Origin: Ricordea florida
Lineage: Eukaryota > Cnidaria > Anthozoa > Corallimorpharia > Ricordeidae
Direction of reading: 5' to 3'
DNA: 64,000 nucleotides
Assembly: GCA_949710005.1 (NCBI GenBank)
Contig: OX453278.1
Span: 9,368,597-9,432,596, forward strand
How positions within the stretch are numbered: position 1 is the stretch's first letter; each line of letters begins with the position of its first letter. Below are positions 34,382-44,000 of the stretch, one piece after another. The translations under genes were made by a program, and so were the position numbers. The notes under the pieces were generated by a model. The model was not told the origin of the DNA. It saw only the letters and a program-made list of their open reading frames with translations, and did no database searches.

Positions 34382-34762
34382 TTATTCCATAATTTTGCGA
34401 GGGTGCACAGGCTCAGGCGTTGGCTGCTGCGGCGGATGCTGGCCCTCCGGACGTCGCAGACTCGGCTGCTGCTTCTTGAGATGGGCGAGATACAGACTAT
34501 ACAGACTGGCCAAGAGGCTCCCTGCGGCAATCAGGAGCCCCCAATTGACAGAGCTCCAGTTTGTCGTAGCTCGGTGTGGTTCGTCATGGCTGGACGAACG
34601 CTCGCGAGCCTGCTCTCGAGCCAGAGCTTGTCGAGCTTCTTTGTTCCTAGCCGCGAGGGCTCGGCCGGCCGCGACCTTCTTAGGATCCTTCTGCTTATTC
34701 GGAGCCGCGGGAGCGTTCAGCTTGGCCGGTGCTGTAATACGATCTTCACTTGTTGGGTCCAT
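34382..34762 (-). CDS. Element A conserved module protein 4: KDPKKVAAG single-pass protein (126 aa)
   Basis: Ortholog of the 144-aa element B protein (48600-49034). The signature is KDPKKVAAGRALAARNKEARQALARE, present in B as KDPKKVAAGKKLAEYNKKAKEALARE. A charged linker follows, then one hydrophobic helix (WGLLIAAGSLLASLYSLYLA) and a proline-rich tail. The basic helical N-terminus could bind nucleic acid or capsid; this is inference. No known enzyme motif. Confidence 0.75.
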   Translation of the reverse strand: MDPTSEDRITAPAKLNAPAAPNKQKDPKKVAAGRALAARNKEARQALAREQARERSSSHDEPHRATTNWSSVNWGLLIAAGSLLASLYSLYLAHLKKQQPSLRRPEGQHPPQQPTPEPVHPRKIME

Positions 34763-34810
34763 TCAGACAGGGCGTATACTTTTCGCACAACAAAAATTTC
34801 TAGCGAGTGC

Positions 34811-35335
34811 CTAGCGATCTACAAACTCGTCTACGGTGTCTGGACCTGCAACCGTCGAAGACTCTGTGTGGCTACCTACATGCGCCAGAGCAGCCACTAG
34901 CGCCACTAAGCGACCACCGCGGACCGCGATCCAGCCCGCCCCATAGCTCAACTCACGCCTGATCAGGGCATCCTGCTGGAGGTCTTCTAACAGCGCCTGC
35001 TCGGAATCCAGCTGCTTACCTACGGCTCCCAACACACGGCTTACCACCTTGCACGCGACTTTTAAGAAGCCGCCAGAGAGACTGCGCTCGACCTGCTCTC
35101 CGAGGGTCGTCTGGTAACGAAGATGGAGCGCAGCAACCTCCTTCCTCGAGAGCTTGTGAACGTCGCCCAGCGAAAGCTCCTTCCCCAAGTACTCCTTGGT
35201 GTTGCCTGCGGCTGCCAGAATAGCAAGTGCCTCCCGTTGTTCCCGACAGTCGTCTACAGCGGGCTCGCGCTCGTACGAGGTGATTCCTTCCTCGCGGAGA
35301 ATTTCATCCAGCACGTTTCCTTCGACGTCATCCAT
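34811..35335 (-). CDS. Element A conserved module protein 3: helical protein (174 aa)
   Basis: Ortholog of the element B protein at 48041-48562. Conserved blocks are EALAILAAAGNTKEYLGKELSLGDVHKLS, here AILA..G.TKEYLG.E.SLGDV.KL across both elements, and RGGRLVALVAALAHV near the C-terminus (KSGRLAALASGLFQV in B). Mostly helical with an acidic N-terminus. No transmembrane segment is obvious apart from the C-terminal hydrophobic helix. Starts two bases after the ATPase stop codon, so the genes are expressed together or translated from a common transcript. Confidence 0.75.
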   Translation of the reverse strand: MDDVEGNVLDEILREEGITSYEREPAVDDCREQREALAILAAAGNTKEYLGKELSLGDVHKLSRKEVAALHLRYQTTLGEQVERSLSGGFLKVACKVVSRVLGAVGKQLDSEQALLEDLQQDALIRRELSYGAGWIAVRGGRLVALVAALAHVGSHTESSTVAGPDTVDEFVDR

Positions 35336-35337
35336 GG

Positions 35338-35985
35338 CTATATATCTCCCGAAACAATTTTGCTGGGAGCTGGGATTTCCAACACGATATCAAATGGATG
35401 ACGGAGACGGAAGCAAAGTCTGGCGTACGGATGCTCCTTGAGCGCGGATAGCATTTGGTGGCGCTCCTCCTTAGGATGTCCTACCCCATAGTTTTCCCAA
35501 AGTATTTTCCCATCGAGCTCGCTCGGACTGTAAAACGTCAACGTCGCGGCTACATTCTCCCGGAAGGCTTTTGCCACGCTCGTGTACTGTTGGGTCAGGA
35601 GCCATACTGAAAAATTCTTGTGTCTGCCAGAGAAAGCCAGCTCTACGAGAGCGCTGCGTTGTTTTTTGACGTCTTCGCTGGCGGCGCAGTCGTCCAGAAT
35701 AAGCAACACCTGGCCACGCCCTTCGAAGACCGCGGTGCAAAGTCGAAGACACTTCTTAATCTCCCCGCCCGAGTTCCCTGGGGCCAGGGCTACGAAGCCG
35801 GGGTCTTTGTGAGCAAATCCCCGATATGTTTTGTTGTGGACGTACGTCGGGCAAATCAAGCACACGACGTGGAACTTCCCTCGAAATGGATCACGTAGGG
35901 CTTCGACGACCAGTCTCGACTTCCCGGAAGCGGTTGGACCGACGATAAGCAGGTGGCCGGGTATCAAGTCTGTGAGACAATCCAT
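35338..35985 (-). CDS. Element A genome-packaging ATPase (A32/FtsK-HerA type)
   Basis: P-loop ATPase expected to pump the genome into capsids. Walker A GPTASGKS (residues 16-23), an ICPTYVHNKTY block, Walker B VLLILDDCA followed by the helical SALVELAFSGRH, and the sensor motif LLTQQ. The 215-residue length fits the compact A32-like packaging ATPases of Polintons and related viruses. It follows the capsid gene by 17 bases, as in element B. An AT-rich TATATA sequence lies only a few bases upstream of the start in otherwise GC-rich DNA. Confidence 0.88.
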   Translation of the reverse strand: MDCLTDLIPGHLLIVGPTASGKSRLVVEALRDPFRGKFHVVCLICPTYVHNKTYRGFAHKDPGFVALAPGNSGGEIKKCLRLCTAVFEGRGQVLLILDDCAASEDVKKQRSALVELAFSGRHKNFSVWLLTQQYTSVAKAFRENVAATLTFYSPSELDGKILWENYGVGHPKEERHQMLSALKEHPYARLCFRLRHPFDIVLEIPAPSKIVSGDI

Positions 35986-36002
35986 AGTATATAGGACGAC
36001 GA

Positions 36003-37232
36003 TTAATAGTAGGCGACTTGACTTCTAAGGTCGAACGCTGCGTCACCTAGAAGGAAGACGTGGCAGTTGACATTACCACCGCCGCCGGTCTTTCGATAGA
36101 TCCGGAACTGAAGATTTTTTCCGGGACCGAGGGCTGCTTGTCCATCGCCGTGCACAAGGTGGTCGCGTGCCGTGCGGAGATCGATGAAGATCCCGTATTT
36201 GTCATGGAAGAACCCAGTAGGGGTGACCACCGAGAGTGGAGATGGAGGGTGGACCAACCATTCTGCACAGGCTCTCGCGGTCTCCCAAATATCTGCGGGT
36301 AGCATACCACTGGGGTAAAGCGTGTTGGGGACACCGTTTAAGTCGAACTCAACCTTTGTCACGCCTGGGTTCGGGAAGGCTTCGCTGTTTCGTCCTCCCG
36401 CGGGGAACTGGTTGACGAACAGGAACAGGACACCCACAAAGCTTTTGAGTTGCACGGGGATGTTGTCCGTGAGAATTGCCTCGGTGGACTTCGCAAAGGA
36501 GATCGCTTTGTAGTGCGAGATGTGGTTGTAGAGAAACACACTCGGGACGTGCTGTGCGTAATCGGGGGACTCAATCACTTGGTACACCATTTCTATGTTT
36601 TTGAACGTGTAGCTGCCAATCTTGGTCGCATCCGAGCTGACGATGACATCTTTGGCGGCGGCGAGTGTAAACTCCAACCGAATTGGCGGAAGACTCGCCG
36701 TATGGAGAATGCCGTGAGTGCGCAGGAGCTCAAAATCAAGTGGGATCCGATACTTTGGGAAGGCCTCGGCAATCGCCAGGTCCACCGCTACATCACCTTT
36801 GTCACCAGCCTCAGAGCGGATTTTGTTGACCGCGGTTGTCTGGATTCCTTGCTCGACGCGTTTGGCACGCTCTTCGGTGGGAAGCCACAGGTCGGAGAAC
36901 ACTCCAACAAGGTCGGCCCGCTCCAGATCCTCTAGGGTTTTATCGCCCATCTTGACGATTCTTCGCCGAATCAAACAGCGTCCCAGGTTGTCGACAACGC
37001 GATTGTTGACGTGCTTCGTCGATCCGCCTAGCACCACCTCACCCACAAGGGCTAGGGTGTCTGGGACTAGAACGGTGTCGACTGGAAGTCTGGGAATGTC
37101 AACGTACAAGGTCTCTTTGTGGTTCGCCGAGCTCGGGTTGAAGGTCAACCGGTGGGTGACGCGCTTTCCTTTTGCAGCCATCAAAGCGCGTGGCTCCTCC
37201 CGCGGGTCAAGCTTCTTGGAGATGTACGCCAT
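36003..37232 (-). CDS. Element A candidate major capsid protein
   Basis: About 409 residues from the start at 37232 (MAYISKKLDP); an upstream methionine at 37265 is open but lies in the divergent promoter and is not conserved. Orthologous to the 414-aa element B protein: HRLTFNPSSANHKETLYVDIP against NRITLNPSSASPGETLYINIP, NAGDKGDV-like loop, KYRIP, LEFTLA, GVLFLFVNQFPAGGRNSEAF and the hallmark FDLNGVPNTLYPSGM followed by W(E). I call it the capsid protein from its position before the packaging ATPase, its size and beta-rich character. The double jelly-roll fold is inference that a structure prediction would test. Confidence 0.72.
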   Translation of the reverse strand: MAYISKKLDPREEPRALMAAKGKRVTHRLTFNPSSANHKETLYVDIPRLPVDTVLVPDTLALVGEVVLGGSTKHVNNRVVDNLGRCLIRRRIVKMGDKTLEDLERADLVGVFSDLWLPTEERAKRVEQGIQTTAVNKIRSEAGDKGDVAVDLAIAEAFPKYRIPLDFELLRTHGILHTASLPPIRLEFTLAAAKDVIVSSDATKIGSYTFKNIEMVYQVIESPDYAQHVPSVFLYNHISHYKAISFAKSTEAILTDNIPVQLKSFVGVLFLFVNQFPAGGRNSEAFPNPGVTKVEFDLNGVPNTLYPSGMLPADIWETARACAEWLVHPPSPLSVVTPTGFFHDKYGIFIDLRTARDHLVHGDGQAALGPGKNLQFRIYRKTGGGGNVNCHVFLLGDAAFDLRSQVAYY

Positions 37233-37267
37233 TTTTACTTGTCTTATATGTATAGGCAGAAACAAAA
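37233..37267. promoter_or_regulatory. Divergent promoter between capsid and membrane-active genes (element A)
   Basis: Only 35 bases separate the capsid start (minus) and the next gene (plus). The interval contains CTTATATGTATAGG, an AT-rich TATA-like core inside GC-rich sequence. Similar TATATA cores lie close to the starts at 35335, 35985 and between 39677 and 39704. Confidence 0.4.
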
Positions 37268-38272
37268 ATGGATATCAACCCAGATGAGATGACCCCTTTG
37301 CTACCCCCTGATGACGACCCGGACGAACCCGCCGGTGCTGAAGGTGGAGAAACTAGTAACCCATTTCCCACGTTACCCGACGATGACAAAGGTGGAGAAC
37401 AATTCGGGATGTATTCCTTAAGATCGCGAGGTCCTGGGGCTCGTCCACGTGAGCCTGCCACAGCAGAAACGTCGTTGTCGACCGACCCTGCTACTGGCGA
37501 GCCAACCGATACAAGGGAGCTAACGATAAACCCCTATGATGGGAGATCAATCAGTAAAAAACTCCTGTCCGATGCGAAGGAAGATTTAGAGAACGAATAT
37601 CCCAAAGCTAACGGATACGAAATCGGTCTTGTCGGTGGGCGTATTATGATTCGTGTGTGGGAGGGGGAAACTAAGACGTGGCGACCACTGCGCAACTTGG
37701 ATGGCAGTTTTACGCAGAACTTCTCTAAAGAATTGAAAAAAGTTCTAGGACACTCCGTGGGTGAGATAATTGAAGAACATAACACCACAATAGAAACCCT
37801 CGAGCAGCAAAATCGACAGGACGAGGAGATAAGAGTCGCCCCCGATATTTCACCCGAAGATAGACGTGCGGTGGAGGCCAGGATTGCAGCGCGCGCGGAA
37901 GAGATTCAAGAACTCGAGCTTGAAAGAGAATCCTTGGAAGAGCGAAGGTCTCTGCGTGACCGCGTTCGAGACATTTTCAAGAAGTACGGTATAGGGGTCC
38001 TGGGGGTTCTCGTAGCGGCTGGGACGGTCATTAGGGTTATCTTGGGGGCCTTACAGCGGGGACTCGCCGGAGTAGCACAGGGGGTAGGGCGGGGGTTGAA
38101 GACCATCGGAAAAAAGATTGGAGACCTACTTCCTGGAGCCTTAGGCGCCGTTGTCTCATTCGTCTTCCGCACGGCTGGAGAAGTTGTTGGTTTCTTAGCC
38201 AAAAACACCTGGCTCTTGATCGTAGCCGTAGTCGTGTTTCTCATCGAGCGCTACAAGAAGAAGTCTACCTAA
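37268..38272 (+). CDS. Element A conserved membrane-active protein (334 aa)
   Basis: Ortholog of the 321-aa element B protein (50616-51581). The N-terminal half is acidic and poorly conserved, a middle region is a charged coiled coil (about residues 160-235), and the C-terminal 110 residues are conserved: LRDRVRDIFKKYGIG, a hydrophobic helix, the glycine-rich basic segment GVGRGLKTIGKKIGDLLPG, GAVVSFVFRTAGEVVGFLAKN and a last helix before a basic tail. The amphipathic Gly/Lys segment between hydrophobic helices suggests membrane insertion or disruption, perhaps during entry or assembly. Function unproven. Confidence 0.75.
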   Translation: MDINPDEMTPLLPPDDDPDEPAGAEGGETSNPFPTLPDDDKGGEQFGMYSLRSRGPGARPREPATAETSLSTDPATGEPTDTRELTINPYDGRSISKKLLSDAKEDLENEYPKANGYEIGLVGGRIMIRVWEGETKTWRPLRNLDGSFTQNFSKELKKVLGHSVGEIIEEHNTTIETLEQQNRQDEEIRVAPDISPEDRRAVEARIAARAEEIQELELERESLEERRSLRDRVRDIFKKYGIGVLGVLVAAGTVIRVILGALQRGLAGVAQGVGRGLKTIGKKIGDLLPGALGAVVSFVFRTAGEVVGFLAKNTWLLIVAVVVFLIERYKKKST

Positions 38273-39677
38273 ACAACCACCAAGTCGCACCTGCGGCCAC
38301 AACAGTGACTACAGCTAAATTTCGCTCGTGCGCGGAAAGCACGACGGGGGCTTTAGTTTTCGGGACAAGTGGGACTGGGGGTTCTATTTTCAGCGTTGTT
38401 TCCGATACACGGGGGACTGGGTCTTTTGTTTTCGGGACAAGGGGGATTGGGGCTTTTATTTTCGGCGTGCGGCGTTGTGTCCGCTCGTTCACACGCGGAT
38501 TGACCCCGAAAATCATATCGCTGGTCGCTTTCTGGAGCTCGTTGTTGTACCCGAGAACGCTGTCTGTATTGATAATAAGCCGGCTGGGGAGCAACCAGAG
38601 CCCTGGGGCCACGGCCAGATTCAGCTGAGCCCGGGCGTCGGACAGAGCTCGTTGATAGTTCTGGATTCCGATGGCGATATCGTTTACTACGGTGATCTCC
38701 TCTAGTAGTTGACGGAACATTTGACGAGTCTCAACAGCACTGCCGCTCGCCCCTACGATAGTGGACCGTGTTTTGACTTGCGAGCCAAGAACGCAATATA
38801 CCAAAGCCTCGATACTCCGATTGAGACGACCCATGCCCGCCTCCGTCAGTCCTTCACCCTTTTTTAGTCCAAACCAGCTGTATTGCGCTCTGCCGTCATC
38901 GTTTCGGATAAATGTCAACAGATTACCTTGATTCTGTTTTCCACCCTCGTCTGAGAAGAGATTGATCCCAGGCCATGTGTTTGCGTCGGTGTCGTAGCCA
39001 CGAACAACGTGCAAGTTCCTTGGTCCCTCGCTTGGATACGTTATAAACACGTCTCCAAGGCCGTGGTTTCGACTACCCTTCCAACGAAAGTCCGGGGCTC
39101 TAGGCAGACCGAATTCGATACAGAGGCTTTCAAAGGCGGACTTGCGGTATGGGTTGTTTGTTTTTTGGAAGCCAGTGTCTCCGGGGAGGGGGCAGCCGAG
39201 CTCGTATAGGATCCGACGGACGGAGAAGTACACGTGAAAGCGAAGCAGCCCCTGAACTATGGGCGGGAAGGTTTTATTTCCCGGGTCGGTAATAGACACC
39301 CCACACCCCGCAGTTGCGCACCATGTGGCAAAGTTCAGCTGTTGTGGCCAATATTTGTACGTTGGAGAAGAGAGCCATTGGTGCGCCTCCTTTGCCGAAC
39401 GATGTGTAATAGTTGTTTCCTTCCAGATGTCTCGGACACCTGCTTTGAAAGAGATTTTTGGATCAACAAATATCTCGAGATCTCGAAGCAGTGGTGCTAT
39501 ATCAGAGACCGTTTCAGAGAACGGAAAGGTAGGGACGGGGTAGGTTGCTCCGGCTCGGAGAAGGAGGGCATCGGGGAAATTGCTCTGTTCGGAACCTTTA
39601 TTTTTTTGTATGACTTTGTCGACTTCTTCTGGCTTTTGTATAACAGTCCAAAAATCTATTCCGGGGGTTTTATGCAT
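38265..39677 (-). CDS. Element A large C-terminally anchored protein with PQQLN..WCAT.GCGVS motif
   Basis: About 470 residues; start taken at 39677 (MHKTPGIDFWTV) since a 39692 start would fall in the divergent promoter. Ortholog of the 536-aa element B protein (52331-53941). Conserved blocks: YWPQQLNFATWCATAGCGVS, FHVYFSVRRILYEL, PDFRWKGSRNHGLGDVFI, GMGRLNRSIEALVYCVLGSQVKTR and GLWLLPSRLIINTDSVLGYNNEL. A low-complexity proline-rich repeat (VPKTK units) precedes a C-terminal hydrophobic anchor. Candidate virion surface or membrane protein. Its 3' end overlaps the convergent 334-aa gene by 8 bases. Confidence 0.75.
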   Translation of the reverse strand: MHKTPGIDFWTVIQKPEEVDKVIQKNKGSEQSNFPDALLLRAGATYPVPTFPFSETVSDIAPLLRDLEIFVDPKISFKAGVRDIWKETTITHRSAKEAHQWLSSPTYKYWPQQLNFATWCATAGCGVSITDPGNKTFPPIVQGLLRFHVYFSVRRILYELGCPLPGDTGFQKTNNPYRKSAFESLCIEFGLPRAPDFRWKGSRNHGLGDVFITYPSEGPRNLHVVRGYDTDANTWPGINLFSDEGGKQNQGNLLTFIRNDDGRAQYSWFGLKKGEGLTEAGMGRLNRSIEALVYCVLGSQVKTRSTIVGASGSAVETRQMFRQLLEEITVVNDIAIGIQNYQRALSDARAQLNLAVAPGLWLLPSRLIINTDSVLGYNNELQKATSDMIFGVNPRVNERTQRRTPKIKAPIPLVPKTKDPVPRVSETTLKIEPPVPLVPKTKAPVVLSAHERNLAVVTVVAAGATWWLFR

Positions 39678-39703
39678 AGTGAATATATACACGGGTAAAT
39701 AAA
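39678..39703. promoter_or_regulatory. Divergent promoter with TATATA core (element A)
   Basis: The 26-base gap between two divergent starts contains GAATATATACACGGGT. It is one of several TATATA cores immediately next to start codons in element A. Confidence 0.4.
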
Positions 39704-40362
39704 ATGTCCCTCAGCATAGCAGCAAGCGAGGGTCTGAATGAACTTCACCCTCCAGTCGCTGACGAACTCTCGAGTGTCGCAGCTCGAACCGTGAAGATCC
39801 CCGAAGTCACGATCAAAGTATCTAAAACGGTGAATATATATCGCGTGCTCGATTTATTACAACTGTCTAGTATTTTCACCAGTAAGCCGAAAAATGCTAT
39901 TTTGATCACCATTCCAAAGGGCGAGTACGACCTCTACTCTCTCCAACAGGCTTTCGTCTCAGGATATGCAAAGGAAGTCCCCGCGGTCACTTGTGAACTT
40001 AGGATAACCGCTACTGGGGTGTATTTCTTCTCGAAAGTACAGGTGATCCTAGACAAAGAGCTAGCCAACTTGTTGGGGATATCCGAAGTCCCGAGCGTTC
40101 TCGTAAACGTTCCTGTACAATGGGGTCCACCCTCTGTTTCAATCTACTGCGATTTGGTGGACCCCAACAAATCGTGCGAAGATGGCAAGCCCTCCTATCT
40201 CCTGGCGAAGGTCGAGCCTTTGAAACTTCAAGGACCTTCGGTGTGGCATTTGCGACCGTTTTATCTCCCCCTCGACCCCACAAAAAGAAATCTCTTTCGA
40301 GTTTGGACGGTACCGAAAACCAAGGCAGAAGTTTTGTTGGAGCTCTGTATATATATACTAGG
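39704..40362 (+). CDS. Element A candidate minor capsid protein, truncated by element B
   Basis: About 219 residues belong to element A; the open frame runs on to 40471, but everything after 40362 is terminal repeat of element B. It parallels the 208-aa element B protein at 53976: KGEYDLYSLQQAF against PGVYSINDIKTLL, LDKELANLLGI, and SIYCDLVDPNKS followed by LLA against RLMCSIVDNRMS and LLA. Size and position fit a single jelly-roll minor capsid (penton-like) protein, but this is inference. The C-terminal 40 codons look shifted in frame relative to the homolog. Confidence 0.55.
40358..40362. repeat. Target site duplication of element B, left copy
   Basis: CTAGG next to the AGTAGTAG terminus. 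The same bases follow the other end at 55824-55828. A six-base CTAGGA duplication is also possible because the next base is shared. Confidence 0.65.
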
Positions 40363-41087
40363 AGTAGTAGCAAAACCGCGATTCTGGCGCAAAAAATCGA
40401 TTTGCATCGCAAAGTATCGGAAAGTATCACCCAAAGATTCTAGCGTAAAATATCGAAGATTTTACCGATAGGCGGAGCGTGCTGAGCGTCGCAAAGTATC
40501 GTAAAGTATCGGTAAGCCCCGATTGGATTTTCCCAAAGATTTTGCCGACAGGCGGAGCGTGCTGAGCGTCGCAAAGTATCGTAAAGTATCGGTAAGCCCC
40601 GATTGGATTTTCCCAAAGATTTCGCCGACAGGCGGAGCGAGCTGAGCGTCGTAAAGTATCGTAAAGTATCGGTAAGCCCCGATTGGATTTTCCCAAAGAT
40701 TTCGCCGACAGGCAGAGCGAGCTGCACGAGCGGGGGGCTATACGGCCCTCACAATTTCGCAAAGTATCGGTAAGCCCCGATTGGATTTTCCCAAAGATTT
40801 CGCCGACAGGCGGAGCGAGCTGCGCGAGCGGAGGGCTATACGACCCTCTTTAAACTGATGAGTTTGTGTTGTTACTTTCCCTGATACGAAAGCGATGAAA
40901 AAATTGAAAAAATATGGTTTAAAAAGAAAAAAAGTGGAATACAATACGAAATGGATCAATTAAAAGACGTTGAATTGAAAGAAATTTTGAGGGAGTTGCG
41001 CATACGAGGGAGAAGTGGTATGCGAAAAGCGGAGAAAATAGCGGCATTGCGTGAAAGGGGCATAAACACACGTGAGGATTTGGAAAA
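40363..41087 (+). repeat. Element B left terminal inverted repeat (725 bp) with internal 80-bp tandem repeats
   Basis: Pairs with 55099-55823 and appears essentially identical. It contains tandem copies of a unit with GGTAAGCCCCGATTGG at 40511, 40591, 40671 and 40769 (spacing 80, 80 and 98), made of AAAGTATCG(G) motifs and a GCCGACAGGCGGAGCG stretch. The inner part carries the promoter, the ATG and the first 45 or so codons of PolB. Confidence 0.92.
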
Positions 41088-44000
41088 TTACCGGCGGAGA
41101 CTTAATGAAGGCCCGCTAATGTTGGGAACACCGCCCGGTTCGCCCCCGCCAAGAACGCCGCCGGCCACGCCTCCCGGTTCTCCTCCGCCAAGAACGCGGC
41201 CTACCGCACCACCCAGACCCCCTCCGCTTAGAAAGCCGGCAAGAAAAAGGAAATTAGCACCAACTTTTATAAAACCACAAAAACAATCAAAACAAACTTT
41301 TAATTGGGGAAATTATTCATTCAAGGTTATGGATAAAGGTGAGTTTTCTAAAAAGCTTGAAGATTTAACCAATGAAAATATTATAAAAATTACCAATAAT
41401 AAACAAACAAAACCCCAACTTAGAGAAAATGTGAGTATATCTGATAGTGTGAGAGATGAATTGGATGAACAATTTAATATCAAAGAACAACAAACAGCAT
41501 TGAGGGGGTATCTGAAAACCCACAGGATAGATGGGAAAATAGGGTACGGCCCAAAGGCATTTATCAATAAAATCAAACCAAAAGTTTTAGATCTATTTAA
41601 TAAGCAAAAGAAGCCCGCTAAAATCAAGCTCATCCTTACCTGCGAATTCAAAAAGAAAAATCCTGAAAAAGGTGATCTTTTTCATCGTTTTCTTTATATT
41701 TGGGCCTACTTTCAATCAAAAGTAAAAATAATAACAGAGGCAACTGATTTTTCTGAATTATACGATACAATTACAAATGACTTACTTGTACAGGTTGAGG
41801 ATTTTGAAAATTTAGGTTCTGGATGGGTGTTCCACAAAGTGGAGTATTTTGATATTTTCATGGATCCTTATGAACCCATTTCTGGAAGTTCCTACATTCC
41901 ATTACCGCTAATATTGGAATCAAAGAAAGCAATCATAAATGTTAAAAATGAGAATGATCATGAATGTTTCAAGTGGGCGGTAACTTCCGCCGCGTTTCCA
42001 AAAGAGAAAGATCCGCAAAGATTAAATAAACAAATGAGAGAAAACTCTGAGAAGTTTAACTGGAAAGGAATGGGGTTCCCCACTAAATTGAAAGATATTG
42101 ATAAGTTTGAAAAACAAAATCCTTATTACAAGATTCACGTCCACGGGTTTGATAAAGATAAGGGAGAAGTATACCCTCTGAGAATAAGTAAAAAAGAAAA
42201 AGGTTACGATATTGAATTACTTCTATTAACGAATGAAGAAGGAAATAGTCACTATTGTTGGATAAAGAATTTTAGTAGACTTGTATCTTCACAAATAAAT
42301 AAACAACACAAACGAGAATTTTGCCGTAATTGTTACAATTCATTTCCCACAGAAAAATCATTGGAAAAACATCTGGAATATTGTGCTAAAAATAAAGAAG
42401 TTAAGATTGAAATGCCAAAGGATAAAGATGGAAATCCTAAGTACATTAAATTCATCAATTACAACAGAAAAATGCGAGTACCCTTTGTTGTGTACGCTGA
42501 TTTCGAGAGCTTTACAGAGAAAATGGATACATGCTCGCCAGACCTTCGCAAAAGCTTTACCAAACAATACCAAAAGCATGCGCCATCGGGTTTCTGCTAT
42601 CTTATTATATTTTTTGATGAAAATTATGAAAATGTTATTAGGGAATACACAGCCAAATCGCCGGACGAAGACATTGCCCAAATATTTGTGGATAGTTTAG
42701 AGTCGGATATTAGGAGAATTTACAATAATTTTAGATACAAAAAGAAAGTTAGGATGACTGAAGAAGATATAATAAGCTATAATTCCGCCACATATTGCCA
42801 CATTTGTGAAGATGAATTGGGAGAAGATAAGGTAATAGATCACTGCCACCTTACAGGAAAGTACAGAGGAGCAGCCCATAGGGAATGTAACTTAAAATTC
42901 AAAGTTCCAAAGTATTTTCCGGTAATATTTCACAATCTATCTGGGTATGACGCTCATCTTTTTATCAAAAACCTTGGCGCAACAGAAGGTAAAGTAAATT
43001 GTAACCCTAATAACGAGGAAAAGTACATTTCTTTCACAAAACAGATTGTGGTTGATACATTTACAAATGAAAAAGGTAAGCTGGTTGAGGTGAAGCGAGA
43101 AATTAGATTCATAGATTCATTTAAATTTTTGCCAAACAGCCTTGAAAAATTAGTGGCTAATCTCCCAAAAGAATCTTTCAAAAACTTAACGAGCTACTAT
43201 AAAGGCGAGCAATTAAAGTTGTTGTTGAGAAAGGGTGTATTTCCCTATGAATGGTTCGACAAATTTTTTAAGCTAAATGAAACCCAACTTCCACCAAAGG
43301 AAGAATTTTACTCTAAACTCAATGATGAAGAAATAAAAGAAGACGATTACCAGCACGCACAAAATGTATGGAAAACCTTCAAAATGAAAACAATGAGAGA
43401 ATACCACGATTTGTATCTCAAGACGGATGTACTACTTTTAGCAGACGTATTCGAGAACTTTAGAGATGTTTGTCAAAAGGATTATGGTTTGGATCCCGCC
43501 CACTATTACACACTACCGGGGTTAGCTTGGGACGCTATGTTAAAGTATACAAAAGTGAATTTGGAGTTGTTAACTGACATCAATATGTTGCTCATGATTG
43601 AGAAAGGTATTCGGGGCGGCATCGCCATGATTTCTACTAGATATGGAAAAGCAAACAATCCATACATGAAAAACTTTGATATTAACAAAATAATAAGTTA
43701 TATTATATATCTCGATGCAAATAATTTATATGGAGGTGCAATGTGCAGGCCACTACCTACTCATGATTTTAAATGGATGACTGAAAAAGAGCTTGTTTAC
43801 TGGGAAAATTTCCAGTGCATATTGGAGGTTAATTTAGAATACCCAACTCGCCTTCATGATTTGCATAATGATTACCCACTTGCCCCGGAGAGGCTTTTAG
43901 TTAATAAGGTCGAGAAATTAATCCCAAACCTAAATAATAAGACAAAATATGTTGTTCATCATGAGACACTAAAGCTTTACCAATCATTGGGATTAAAAGT

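Noticed and set aside
40427..40762. Repetitive Arg/Ser-rich open frames in the terminal repeats of B (also 55424-55759)
   Set aside because: They are translations of the 80-bp tandem units read in several frames and show no codon bias.
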